Part shown: one piece after another, positions 44,518 to 56,610 of the stretch
Position numbering within the stretch: position 1 is the stretch's first letter
How the letters are laid out: each line of letters opens with the position of its first letter
Origin: Cannabis sativa
Taxonomy: Eukaryota; Streptophyta; Magnoliopsida; Rosales; Cannabaceae
Length of the DNA: 64,000 nucleotides
Direction: 5' to 3'
Assembly (NCBI RefSeq): GCF_029168945.1
Contig: NC_083602.1
Coordinates: 66,050,600-66,114,599 of the forward strand
The notes under the pieces: generated by a model
Told to the model about the DNA's origin: nothing
What the model saw: only the letters and a program-made list of their open reading frames with translations
Databases searched by the model: none
Made by a program: the position numbers and the translations under genes

Positions 44518-47500
44518 TGGCTCCTGTTAGAGGCTCTAAAAAGAGGAAGAAGACAGAAAAGAAGCCTGAGGAAAATGCTTATGGTTCTGGGTCATCTGAG
44601 AGGGATGGTCCTCTTGATTGGTGGGATGAATTATTGAGGAGAATTAATGGTATATTTTCTTATATACTTTTCTATGTTTCATCTCATTTTTTGGTTGTTA
44701 TTGTTTCTCTTCTTATGTTTGCTTCTGTTTATCTCGTGTGTGATTCTTGATAATTGATATTGCTCTTGTTGAACTGTCATATTCTGATAGGTTTGTTGGT
44801 TATTTTCTGCATTGGATGAAATTCTAGTTGATGGGTTGAATTCAGTTTTGTCAAAATCAATTAGCTTTATGCTTTATTTTCTCATTCAAGCCAATACTTG
44901 GTATTAGCAACAAATGTATTTGGTTACATACAAGAGAAATCCCTAATCCTTCTTTTGATGTTATCCACTTCACCTTAAAGTTCTGTTTTTCTTTGACTTA
45001 ATGACTCAGAGAATGATAGTATTAAGATTTCATAAGATGGTAATGAGGATTTTTTTTTCCGAGATTTGAAGATCAAATGATGTTTCTAGATTATTATACT
45101 GCGCACTTTGGCTTCTATTGAGCTTTAAGTTTTATAAGATACACATTTCTTTATTATTTCTCAAAATAATTGAGAAAGTGTTTTTGGTTTTATCATTCAG
45201 AAAATGTAGAGTTGTTGGGTGTTTTAGAATATAAAATCTAGGCATGGATGTAAATTGTTTATGGATAGTTATATGCAGGAATCTTCTGATTAAGCTCTTG
45301 TTCGTGAAATAGAAAGGATTCGAATCATAGGTTGCTTATGTTCTATATATAGGGTTTCAGCAAGTTGTGAATTTATAGTCCTATCTACTGAATGTTGGAA
45401 CTTTTATAAGAGGATTACTTAGGACATTGTTTTGTGCAGATAAAAGCTTTTTCATTATGCATAAAACCAAAAGACTTTCATCTCCTAATGTCATTCAGTA
45501 AAGCATTATTAAGCTTTTGGTTATATCTAAATTATGATCATGATGAAATTACTTTAGTTAGTTGTAAGTATCTGATCTTTCTTCAGTGTTTGGACGGTTT
45601 CTTTTCTCCTCCTTTTCTTTATTGGTGAGTAGTAGATATGCACAAAATGCATAAAGAATGTGTCTGCTGAGTATCAAATTATAGGCATAAGAGCAAGAGA
45701 GAGGCGAGGATATTTGGTTCAGCAAACACATTTGGTTAATAGCTTTGCTGGTTGTTTTGACCAAGGTAGACATTTTTGCTCTACAAAAGAAGTTATAAAG
45801 TATTTGCAGACATTTCTTTGGGTAAATTTTCAAAAATATAATCATCTACCATTGATTCATTATTTCCTTTTCATTGCTACAAATATGGAACTTCTTATAG
45901 ATTATGTTTGAGAAACTGATTTCACATGCCAAAAACTATTGCAATTTGATATTTGTTACTGTTTTTCTTCCCCTATGGTTTGGAATAGTCTTTGCAACAA
46001 GAATACTATTACAATTATTTCATTCTTTGCTTCATTAACTTTCAAATTGCTGCACCTCTACTATTTTCTTTGATGCATAAAATCATGTGTATGCAAATAA
46101 ATAAAGTGAACAGTCATTAGGAAAATTTACTGAACTTAGATGATTATGACTGCTTGGCAAAATGTCTGGCTGCTTATAAAACTTGATATGTAAATTCACC
46201 TTTATTAGATAGGAACATGGACAGGAAAAAATTCTACATAGGTTGCACTAAAGTAAAGAAATCAAATAAATAATATTACGCAGACTTTCGTTAAAGAACA
46301 ATATATTTTCTGCATGTATAGTTTAAACTAGACTTATTGAAATGCTAAATATATATATTGTGTAATCTGTATATCACTTAAACAGCTTACTGATATTTTG
46401 AGCGAAGACTCTTTTTAAGTGTGAGATTAGAATTTATAGCTTTTAAATTATGTATTGTTATTTGTTGATGCTCTATACATCAAGTAATTCATACAATAAG
46501 AACACAATTATTTTGGCACAATTTTGGTTAAATACTTGCTCAAACTATGAAATGTACTTTTATATACCTTTTACTTTTTATATATAAATGTCAGGAATAT
46601 ATTGATGAATCTTTAGTTAAAAATTTGAAGAGAACTTTCTTTAGTGCACAAATATTTTCTTAACAAGAGAGATAGACACAGTAGGTAAAGATTTTAGATA
46701 ACTAGCAAAACTAAACAAGCTAAGAGCTGAAGAGTTTTAATTGCCAGCAAAGTGGTTACAATACTTCACTATCCAAAAGTTGCTAACTTGAAGAAGATTT
46801 ATTATGTCAAGATGCTGATATCAGATGATGGTAAAAACAAAAGAAAACACATTCAATATCTCAAGAGTTGGGAAAAGGAACTTATTGGGAAATTAAGAAA
46901 AGAAAAATCTCTCAGATCATTTTAGCTTAGAGACACTTATCTTTCTGCTTTTCACTATATATGACATTTTATTTATATGCACGGTTTTTGTTTTAGTTAT
47001 TTTGATTTCTTACTCATTGGCCGATTACCAGCATCTACCCAAAACCAATCCTTTGGGAGACCTGCCAGACTATGTTTATGATCTTTCCAAAAAGGCTAGA
47101 TTATCTTCTGCTAAAATAAACTATAAGTTTAGCTGTTAGGAGATGTGAGAGCATATATTTACATTTTTGTGGCCCAGAAATTATATGGTATCACCACTAC
47201 TAAGCAATATGCAGACATATTTTGAGTTTTGGTGTGTATTTTCCAAAATGAGTTCTGACTGAATCATGCATTAAACATAATTAGGCTACCTTGATGGTTC
47301 CATACACTTTGGCATTAGCTCTTTGGCATGCGTTGTAGATTCATACATGAATAAATACATATATAAGAGTAAAAAAACTACAGCTATGGATTTTAAAAAA
47401 AAAACTTTTTTCTCCTCTTGTCATGGCAGGTATACAATGTCCATCAAAAGGTGTTGACAAGTTTGAATCTGTTTTCAAGATTTCTCGGAAAACTTTTGAC

Positions 47501-48475
47501 TACATATGTTCACTTGTAAAGGAAGATATGATGGCTAAGTCAGCTCATTTTGTGTTCGCAAATGGAAAATCTTTGTCTTTATGTGATCAAGTTGCTGTCG
47601 CACTAAGGAGGCTGAGCTCTGGTGACTCGCTTGTGACAATTGGCGATTTGTTTGGCGTGAACCATTCAACTGTCTCTCAAGTGACATGGCGATTTGTAGA
47701 ATCAATGGAAGAACGGGGACTTCACCACCTACAATGGCCTTCCACCGAAGCAGAAATGACAGAAATCAAGTCCAAATTTGAGAAAATAAGAGGCTTCCCT
47801 AACTGCTGTGGTGTCATTGATACCACTCACATCACAATGTGTTTGCCTGCTTCAGACCCGGCCGGTAATGTATGGCTTGACCATGAAAAGAACCACAGCA
47901 TGATATTGCAGACAGTAGTGGATGCCGATATGAAATTTCGGGACATAGTCACTGGATGGCCTGGGAAAATGAAGGATTGGTTAGTGTTTCAGAACTCAAA
48001 TTTTTACAAACTTAGTGATAAAGGAGAGAGGCTGAATGGGAAGAAAGTGGAGATTTCAAAAGGATTAGAAATAAGGGAGTACATAATTGGTGATTCAGGA
48101 TTTCCTCTGCTGCCCTATCTTGTAATCCCATATGAAGGAAAAGACCTCCCAGAATCAAAAATTGAGTTCAACAAGCGCCATTCTGCAACTCGAATGGTTG
48201 CTCAACGAGCATTGGCGAGACTCAAGGACACATGGAGGATCATTCATGGAGTAATGTGGAGACCTGACAAACACAGACTTCCAAGAATCATTCTGGTTTG
48301 CTGCTTGCTTCATAACATTGCCATTGATATGCAAGATGAGGTGCAAGATGCACTGTCTTTGTCTTCCAACCATGACTCTGGTTATCATCAAGAAATATGC
48401 GGAACCACTGACGTTGATGGTGTGAACCTCAGAGACAAGCTAGCCCTCTACCTGTCTGCAAGGTTACCACCTTGA
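44517..48475 (+). CDS. ALP1: ALP1-like protein, domesticated PIF/Harbinger transposase
   Basis: Two exons, 44517-44649 and 47430-48475, joined through a split Gly codon. The intron (44650-47429) has GTATAT and CATGGCAG borders. The 392-residue product is close to the length I recall for Arabidopsis ALP1. The basic N-terminus (GSKKRKK) is NLS-like. DWWDELLRRI is followed by FESVFKISRKTFDYICSLV, a helix-turn-helix near 112-137 and a DDE_4 nuclease fold. Asp 175 (in GVIDTTHI) and Asp 227 (in GKMKDWL) are kept, but the usual third acid is Gln 303 (VAQRALARLKD), so catalysis is probably lost. In Arabidopsis ALP1 is a PRC2-associated protein that counteracts Polycomb silencing. An ORF starting at 47423 is only the exon read into the intron. 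The frame is fully intact, unlike everything around it. Confidence 0.9.
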
Positions 48476-48834
48476 TTGTTTTTCATTTGGGATTTGGTCA
48501 AATTAATTCTTGTTTTTAAAAGATTGCTGCCTTTCGATCTATTATTTACTTTTTCGAGACAGGATCAGCTCTTGAAAATCATTGAGATGAAATTATATTA
48601 AATTCTGTTTTTCATTAAGACTAACTTGTTAATTTTTAGGCAGACATTGCAAGTTTGAGTAGAGTAGATCTTTCAGAAGTTACCGAAATTATGGCCGAGA
48701 CAAACAGGTGATAGATTAAGCTACTGTTTTATTCATTTGAAATAGCTTGTAGACTTGTGTACTTGTGTACTAGTTTCCTATGTATACTTATATCAAGGCC
48801 TATGTAGTATGTGCATGCAACAACAACTATAACT
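48476..48834. other. 3' flank of the ALP1-like gene
   Basis: Probable 3' UTR. No distinct polyadenylation signal can be singled out. A spliced 3' UTR is possible, with AATTTTTAG|GCAGACATT near 48640. Confidence 0.3.
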
Positions 48835-49243
48835 CAGAGTCATCCAACATCACTATTAACACCCATTAGAAACTCAAATTTAGTGTTAAATCAACACCAA
48901 AAAACTACTATTTCAACACTAAATTTTTTTTCAATTCCAACCACAATACTAAAAATTACACCAAATTTTATATTCTTTATTATTTTATTATTTTTTTAAT
49001 ATAATAAGAATATTTTAATACTAAATATATATAATTATTTACTTTTTCTTCTTTAAAGTATTATTTAATTATTAAAAACTTTTTCTAAAAAAAAATAGTG
49101 TGGTCTACAGTGTCCCACTAAATTTGATGGGACACTGTAGACAAAGCTATATATATAAAGATAGGTTTAGTGTCCTATTGGAGTAAATATGGTGTGAAAC
49201 TACACTATATTTAGTGTTTTAGTGTCCCATTGGAGATGGCCTT
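48835..49243. mobile_element. MITE-like element with internal hairpin
   Basis: The outer ends (GAGTCATCCAACATCACTA and TAGTGTCCCATTGGAGATGGCC) are imperfect inverted copies, with further internal pairing of AACACTAAA words. The interior is an AT spacer plus the hairpin at 49103-49142. No ORF. Confidence 0.45.
49103..49142. repeat. Perfect 15-bp hairpin
   Basis: GTCTACAGTGTCCCA and TGGGACACTGTAGAC are exact reverse complements around a 10-nt loop. Confidence 0.95.
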
Positions 49244-49757
49244 AGAATACTAGTATCTTATGTTTTGAGCAATATACTGATGCAAGAAATATATGCATCA
49301 AAATTAATTGATGAAAGTTTGGTAGAAAAGATTAAAAAAAAAATATATTGTACTAATGAAGAAAAAAATTATTGATTCTTTCACTATCACTTAGGGTTTG
49401 TTGTACAGAACTAAGTGAAGAGATTAGACAATTATGTTTAGTTAGTTCCATGATTGGTTGGCTTTTTGGGACTGGATTTGTCTCCTTTCCAAAAAGTTTC
49501 AATCTTGTAATATATATAGAAATTTTTTACCGTAGGAAGACTTGTTTTATTTATGAAAAACATTTTTTTAATCATAGATAGCGATAACTTTTGATGGTAC
49601 AAATTAATTATTGTGTAAGTGAATTCATTATTATTTTATAGAATCTTGAAAATATAAATATTAATTGTATTATTTTAAAGATTCTTGAAAATATAAATGT
49701 CAGTACAATTTTAAAAAATAAAAATAATTTAAATCAAATAATGTGTATTAAAAGAAT
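49244..49757. other. Intergenic, nothing recognised
   Basis: AT-rich. The small ORF at 49372-49581 is not supported by any family or codon signal. Confidence 0.4.
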
Positions 49758-51396
49758 GGGAAAATTCTAGAATACACTACCTTAAAAGGAATTTATCCAT
49801 ACATCTCTATCTATTTTAGTGTCCAAAATAATTATTTAGTTAAATTTTTTCTCATGGTCATGTAAATTATAGTTATTTAAAATATTCTGTAAAATTTTAA
49901 GAAATTTGAAAAAATTTAAGACGCTGAAACTGCGTTCAAATAATGTGTTGCACCCGTGACTATTTTATTTTATAAGCGTGTAAAATAGACTGCTTGAATA
50001 TTGTTCTATATTGTAAATTATTCCAAACTTCTTAAAATTTTCTAGGATATCTTAAATAGCTATAACATACATGAATATGAAAAAAAAAAATCAAACAAAA
50101 TTTTTTTTCTGGATGCCGAAATAAGTAGAAGGTGCATCAGTACATCTCTTTTAAGGGGTGAATTGTAGAATCATCCAAAAGAGTATTTAACAAATTAGAA
50201 TTTCAGACTTTTAGTTATATTAATATGGAAAATTTTATAATTCACCCATTAAAAGATATGTACCGATACATCTTTATCCGTTTTAGTATTCGAAATAATT
50301 TTTTAGTTAAATTTTTTCTCATGGTCATGTAAATTATAGTTATTTAAGACATCCTGCAAAATTTTAAGAAATTCGGAAAAGTTTAACACGCCGAAAATTG
50401 CGTTCAAACAGTATGTTGCACGCGTAACTATTTTATTTTATACGTGTGTAAAATAAACTGTTTGAACATTGTTTTCTATATTGTAAATTATTCTAAATTT
50501 TTTAAAATTTTGTAGGATATCTTAAATAATTATAACGTACATGAATATGAAAAAAAAATTAGACTAATAAATTCTTCTAGATGCCGAAACAAGTAGAGGG
50601 TGCATCAGTACATCCCTTTTAAGGGAGTGCAACCCCTGACTGTTTCGGTATCTATAAGAATTTTTTAGTCTAAATTTTTTATAGTCGTGTACGTTATAGT
50701 TATTTAAGACATGCTGCAAAATTTTGAAAAATTCAGAATAATTTACAATATCGAAATCATTATTTAAACCGTCTATTTCACACGCGTATAAAATAAAATT
50801 AAAAGTCACGCGTGCAATAAACTCTTTGAACACTATTTTCAACGTGTTAAATTTTTCCAAATTTTGTCAGATGTCTTAAATAACTATAATGTATACGACC
50901 ATAAAAAAAATTAGACCAAGTAGTTTTTTAGATACTGAAATAGATAAGGGTGCATCAATACAACTATTTTAAGGAGGTGTATTCTACAATACATCCTATC
51001 AAAATGGGTGTATTGCTGCAATCCCTGCTGTTTCGGTATCTATAAGAATTTTTTAGTCTAAATTTTTTTTATAGTAGTGTACGTTATAGTTATTTAAGAC
51101 ATCCTGCAAAATTTTAAAAAATTTGTCATAATTTACAATATCGAAATCATTGTTTAAATAGTCTATTTCACAAGCATATAAAATAAAAAAGTTACGCATG
51201 CAATAAACTCTTTGAACACTATTTTCGATGTGTTAAATGTTTCCAAATTTATCAAAATTTTATCAGATGTCTTAAATAACTATAATGTATACCACCTAAA
51301 AAAAATTAGACCAAGTAATTTTTTAGATACCAAAATAAATAAGGGTACATCAATGCACCTATTTTAAGGATATTTATTGTAGAATTTTTCCTAAAT
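49758..51396. mobile_element. Array of four adjacent foldback MITEs
   Basis: Four diverged copies start near 49758, 50227, 50628 and 50990. Each runs from a TIR like GAATxCACxxCCTTAAAAGG / GTACATC to the complement GxTGCATCAxTACATCxxTTTTAAGG. Inside each, ATAGTTATTTAAxA(T/C)ATxCTGxAAAATTTT pairs with AAAATTTTxxxGATxTCTTAAATAxCTATAAC. Copies are about 0.36-0.42 kb and lie directly end to end. No ORF. Confidence 0.75.
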
Positions 51397-53349
51397 ATAT
51401 ATAGGGTATTCTTTTGATAAGAACACCAATTTTGTACTCACAAATGAAGGTCTTTTTATAACCTGCGGTAGTAATTCATTTAATTACGGTACAGAATCAA
51501 TAACTTATTTTTTTACAAAAATATAGGAAAAAAATATAAGTTTTGATATAGATAACATAAAAACTTAATTATACTAAATGTGACATTCTTCTAAAAAAAA
51601 AATTAAAATATGGGAAAAAATAAAGAGGAATGCCATACAAAAACTTTAAATTGTGTTTCTCTTTTTTTTATTCTTTTTCTTTTCTTTTCTTTCAAAAAAA
51701 AAATACTGTAATAAAGAAAAAATTATCTCACTTGAGGTTTTTTTTTAATAGAAACTCAAATAATATTAAAATAATTTTAATAAGACATTAAATTAATAAA
51801 CTAATTAATTCTATATAATTAAAAATTAATTTTTGAACGAAAAAAACTAGTTACAAATACCAAAAGTCATATATAAATTTTACATGTTTCTTAGAAGCTC
51901 TAAGACTTGACCACCAACCCACTACCAAAACTAAAACCAATACAAGACCAAATTTAAAACCAGTTACAAGTTTTCGAGATACTCCAAGACTCGACCATCA
52001 ACCCACTACACAAAACAATCACTGTCTACTAAAACAAAATATTTGCCACAATAAAAGTAGAAAATAAAATGAAAACATTCGACAAAATTGCTATCATCGT
52101 TGGAAAAGTCATTGCTATCAAAAAGTCATTGTAGTTAGACATCGAAATTGTCACCAATGTTGGACGTTTGAGCTGTCATCGGAGTTGGACCTTTGAATTT
52201 GACAATAAAAAATCAGTAATATTTATGATCAGCTAATCAAAAATATGACATTGAGAAACTATTTATGTAGATTAACTAAATTAAAAACTAATCTTAGAAA
52301 TAGTTATGTATTATAACAAAAATAATAATTTAATACAGAAACCAATTTCATATTACAATTAACTAAAAAGTGAACAAACATATGAAGCCTAAAGTAATAA
52401 AAAGATATATCAATTACAAAAACCAGTTACTTAAAAAAGAAAAAAATACATACCATAAAATAATTTTTAACGATAACTTATAAATTAAATAACAAAAACC
52501 TGTTACAATAAACAACTTAGCAAAAATCTGATATAGAGAAACTAGCTACGTAAAATAATTAAATTAAAAATTAATTCACATAAACCAATTACCTAAATAA
52601 CTAAAATCAAAATTAAATATAGAAACCAGTTACTTAATAAAATTAACTAATCATTAAAACAAAAACATAAGAAACCTAAAACAATAAAATGATATATTGA
52701 AGATGAAAAACTAGTTAATTAGAAAGAAGAAAATAAAGCACACCACCATAAGAGAATTCTTAACATATAAGTAAACTTAAATTATTTAAATGACTTCATT
52801 AACTAACCAAATAAAATTTTTGACACAGAGAAGCCAGTTACATTAAACAACCACTTTTTTACATACATTATACAACCAATTGAATATCGAATAAAAAAAA
52901 CCAGTTACATTGAACAAATAATTAAAAATCTAACACAAGGAAAACAATTACATTAAACAACCAATTAAAAAATTAAACAGAGAAACCAGTTACGTAAAAA
53001 ATTAAACAGACATAAAATAACTATGCAATAAACAATTTAAAACACAAAAATGAGTTAGTAAAAAAAAATATAACACATTATTTTGTTTAACAAATAGCTT
53101 AAAAATTAAATTATCAGATTTCAATTTCATTTATCAGCTAATTTAAAATTTCACAAAATGAAACTAATTTCCTAAAATAACAAAAGAATATATATAAAAT
53201 TTAAAGTTTAATTACTTACAACACAAATCAATTTCAAACCCGTGAACCCTCGTAATAAAATTATAACAAAACATAAAACAATAAATAAAGAAGATAACTG
53301 AAACCACTTTATCAGTTAACCAAATAGAAAAAAAAAATACACAAACAAA
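51397..53349. other. Non-coding stretch with recurring AACCAGTTAC-like motif
   Basis: AAACCAGTTAC or a near variant recurs about ten times between 51840 and 53000 (examples near 51955, 52423, 52627, 52829, 52899 and 52983), at irregular spacing, often followed by ATTAAACAA. Two diverged blocks with CTAAGACTTGACCACCAACCCACTA-like sequence lie at 51899 and 51979. No gene. Confidence 0.55.
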
Positions 53350-53912
53350 CTAATTTAAAAACTCAAAGAAGATGGGAATTGGTTTTAGATCAATTTCAAA
53401 TATGAGAGAACTCCTACCTTTTGTTTTATTTGTTGCATTATTGGCCACTCCGACAAGTTTTGCCCACGTCTTTTTCATCAATCGATTGATCGGATTGAGA
53501 AGTCTTATGGCGAGTTCATGAAAGCTCTCCCTCAGCGTAATCACAAAAATATCGGTTCAAGGTGGCTCCGAACCAAAGGCTGGTGTCCAGCAGCGGCGGC
53601 GACGACTGGAACTTCTGTTCCTGGGATGAATGAATCTGCCACCATTAATGGTGGAGCTTTCCCAGCAGCAAGTGCCGAGAATCAGGGGGTACGGCCGAGA
53701 AGGAGGGAGGAGATCTGGGAATTAATTTGGCTAGAATAGGGGGAGTGATTTGGGGTGATCGAGCTGGTTATTTGGAGGGTTAAAGGAACAATAATGTTAA
53801 GGATTTGGGGAAAGATATCATTACTCCACAAAATGATAGTCTTGTTATTTATGATAAATAAAAAAGAAAGATGACAAAAGAGAATAATGAAGAGAATGCT
53901 GATAAGGAAAAG
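53350..53912 (+). pseudogene. LINE ORF1 remnant, upstream of the Gypsy insertion
   Basis: The plus-strand text at 53760-53912 reads through as a Lys/Glu/Asn-rich C-terminus (DLGKDIITPQND, KRKMTKENNEENAD, one TAA between) that continues across the Gypsy TSD into NFSKNSSLAGLGIGVRQ at 63288-63352. It ends at a TGA overlapping the ORF2 ATG. 53540-53740 is GC-rich coding-like sequence. The minus strand at 53350-53544 encodes KKTWAKLVGVANN, resembling the N-terminal KTWAxL segment of plant LINE ORF1, so a 5' inversion is possible. ORF1 would be the nucleic-acid-binding protein. Its middle (RRM-like, zinc knuckle) is absent. Confidence 0.5.
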
Positions 53913-56244
53913 TGCAAAGCCCGCTTAGTTTAATTTAGAAATTAGCAGTTAATTATGATTAATTATGAAAATTATTTATAGCTATTTAAATAATTTATTA
54001 TGCTGTTATTTATGGAATTCAGAAATGCATTTTTATGTCGTGTAGTAGTTTGCATAATTTTGCATTCCGGTGCCCGGTATTTTGGAGCTCGGTGTTTGGC
54101 TCAGTAGAAATCACAACTTAGTATGTTAGTAGTTTGGGACGGGTTAGTAGACATTGGGAATGTCGGGAATGGCCGGGAATTTAGAATTTCCCAAAAATAC
54201 CCCTTTAGTGTTATTTATGTGGTTTTAGTGTGGAGGGGCAAAATGGTCTTTTTGCCCCATTAGTATTTTGTCTTTAGTGATTTTAGTAATTGAAAATAAA
54301 TGTTTATTTTATTGTTTATTTAGCTGAAATGAGTTATGCTAGGTGGCTTTTATTCTTTTTACAAAATCAACACTTAGAAAAAGATAGAAAATTTCAAAAC
54401 ACTCTCTCCTTTCCTCTCTCTTTTTCGGCCCTTGAGCAGCAAGCTAGGTGGGGTTTTATCTCCATTTTCAAGTGATTTTTCAGCAAGATTAAGTGATTCT
54501 AGTAGAGGTATTTCTTTGTTCAATTTCTTACTTTGTTTTCTTGGAATTTTTGATGAAAATATGAGTAAATGCATGATGATTTGGAGTTTGTTGCTGCTGT
54601 AGTTTTAGGTTATTTTCTATGATTTTCTATGCTTGAATTGAAGGGATTTAAGTAGGTTTCATGCATGCTAGTTGTTTGGTTTAAGTTTGTGAAATTTTGT
54701 ATAAAACTATGATTTTTGAAGAAATATGTGAATCTGTAATTTGTTTGCTGTAGTTAGTAGATTTCATTTTCAGAGGGTTATTTATGCTTGATTAAGTGGA
54801 TCTAAGCTAGTTTGATTGCATGTTGTTTAGATTTGCTCAAGTTTGAGTTTAGAACTCAAAGCTTGAGCTTCAATGGTGTTTTTCATTTCTGTGCATTCTG
54901 GATAGATTTGATGCCTTAGAAATGTTATTTGGGTTATATGGAATAGGTCTGGAAGGTTTGAATTGATTTGGAGTCGTTTTGGGCAAGTTATGAATTTTTG
55001 ATGTTGCTGCCTGCGAGGAACCGGAATTCCGGTTGTGCATCCGAAATTCCGGATGGGGTTCTGAATTTTCCCAGAACCGGAATTCCGGTTGGGCAACCGG
55101 TCTGCCGGTTGGGAAAAATTCTGAAACCCTAGATTTTCTCGATTTTATGTTTTAGGGGGTATTGCCATGCTTTTTATCGATAGAGAAACTTTTAGTTCCT
55201 AGTTTAAGTCCCCGGGAAGTGATTTAGCGTGTCACTTATAGTGTTGTGATTTTTATGGTTTAGGAGCCTGTAATCCGCCGCGCAGTTAAAGTTCCACAAG
55301 TTGACTCGCACACTCGAATTCGGAATCCAGGTAAGATTAGTATAACAGTATGCATATGTAGATTACATGTTTAGCGTGCATGTAGGAAGCCTGTTAGATT
55401 ACATTAGTTATGTATGTTGGCTTCGAACCATCCAACCCTGTCACGTCGGTACATGCTGGAGTATGACCGAATGGAGTATGACCGGCTCGACCGATCAGCC
55501 GACACTTGGTTGGTGGTTCCGTACTATTGACGTATCCCGTCGGTACAGCCGGAGTATGACCAGCAGCCGGAGTATGACCGGTTCGACCGATCAGGTGGAT
55601 ATAGTAACACGTCGGTACAGGCTGGAGTATGACCAGCAGCCGGAGTATGACCGGTTTGACCGATCAGGCTGTTACGTGTCAATAGTACCGTCCCTATGAA
55701 CGTTCAGAACTAAGTACCGTGTTGGACACGGCAGTAGTGGCTCAGTACCGTGTTGGACACGGCAGTAGCGGGACTCAGTATCGTGTTGGACACGGCAGTT
55801 AGGGTTATGATCAGGGGTATGGGCGTTTGATCATGACCGGGTTTATGTATGAATATTATTATGCTTTTCTTACTGAGTTTGTTGACTCACAGTTCTACGT
55901 TTATGTGTAGGTAAAGGCAAGGCTAGAGCTGATGGACCGTGAGCGAGCTTATGAAGATTGTACATGTCGGGGCGGTTAGGCCTGGAGCGTACGATCCTCG
56001 AAACAGCAAGGCTGATTTTTGTAACTAGTCGCTAGGCGAAAATTATTTTGTATGAATTGTAAACTTTTGTAAATGTTTTTTTGTAATCGGGATCCTGAGT
56101 CTTTTTGTAATTATATTTTACAAGTTTAATTAAAAAGGAAAAATTTTAATTAATCACGTTTTCCATAAACCTCGTTGATTAGCAACGAGCTGCACAGCAT
56201 GTTTAAAAATCACATAATACGCCTATGTTAGTTAGGGTGTTACA
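53913..56244 (+). repeat. Gypsy 5' LTR (2332 bp)
   Basis: Starts TGCAAAGCCCGC (the 3' LTR has TGTAAAG) and ends GGTGTTACA. Contains exact AACCGGAATTCCGGTT palindromes at 55019 and 55075. GTCGGTACAGxCTGGAGTATGACC units repeat at 55445, 55539 and 55611, and three CCGTGTTGGACACGG hairpin units lie at 55711-55800. Confidence 0.95.
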
Positions 56245-56247
56245 ATT

Positions 56248-56260
56248 TGGTATCGTAGCC
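56248..56260 (+). other. Primer binding site, initiator tRNA-Met type
   Basis: TGGTATCGTAGCC, 3 bp after the 5' LTR; differs slightly from the usual TGGTATCAGAGC. Confidence 0.8.
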
Positions 56261-56610
56261 GCTGTGTTGTCTTCCGAAGATCGTCACGACATGTACAATC
56301 ATCATCAGCAGTTAGCTCGTTTCACGGTTCAGTAAGCCTTTATTGCTTTAGTAGTTTATTTTATTCAGTTATGAAAAAGAAAAGCCTTTTAGGAAGTATG
56401 TTAGTAGCCTGATAGTAGAATAGGCGCATGTTTCGCTTTTAATTTCCAAATTAAGCGGCATTAGTAAGCTCTCAATGATCGTGACCTGAAGTGCCAACTC
56501 GGGATTTCGAGGCGGTTCAGACTAGATGGACGCCAGACAAAATATTAGGAGTCAGGGCATCTCAGTCGGGTCAGATCAAGGTTGAGGAGCTCAGTTTCCC
56601 CTCAAGTGTT

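Noticed and set aside
54290..54475. 61-codon ORF repeated at 61319-61504
   Set aside because: Position in the LTR leader in both LTR copies; not a separate gene.
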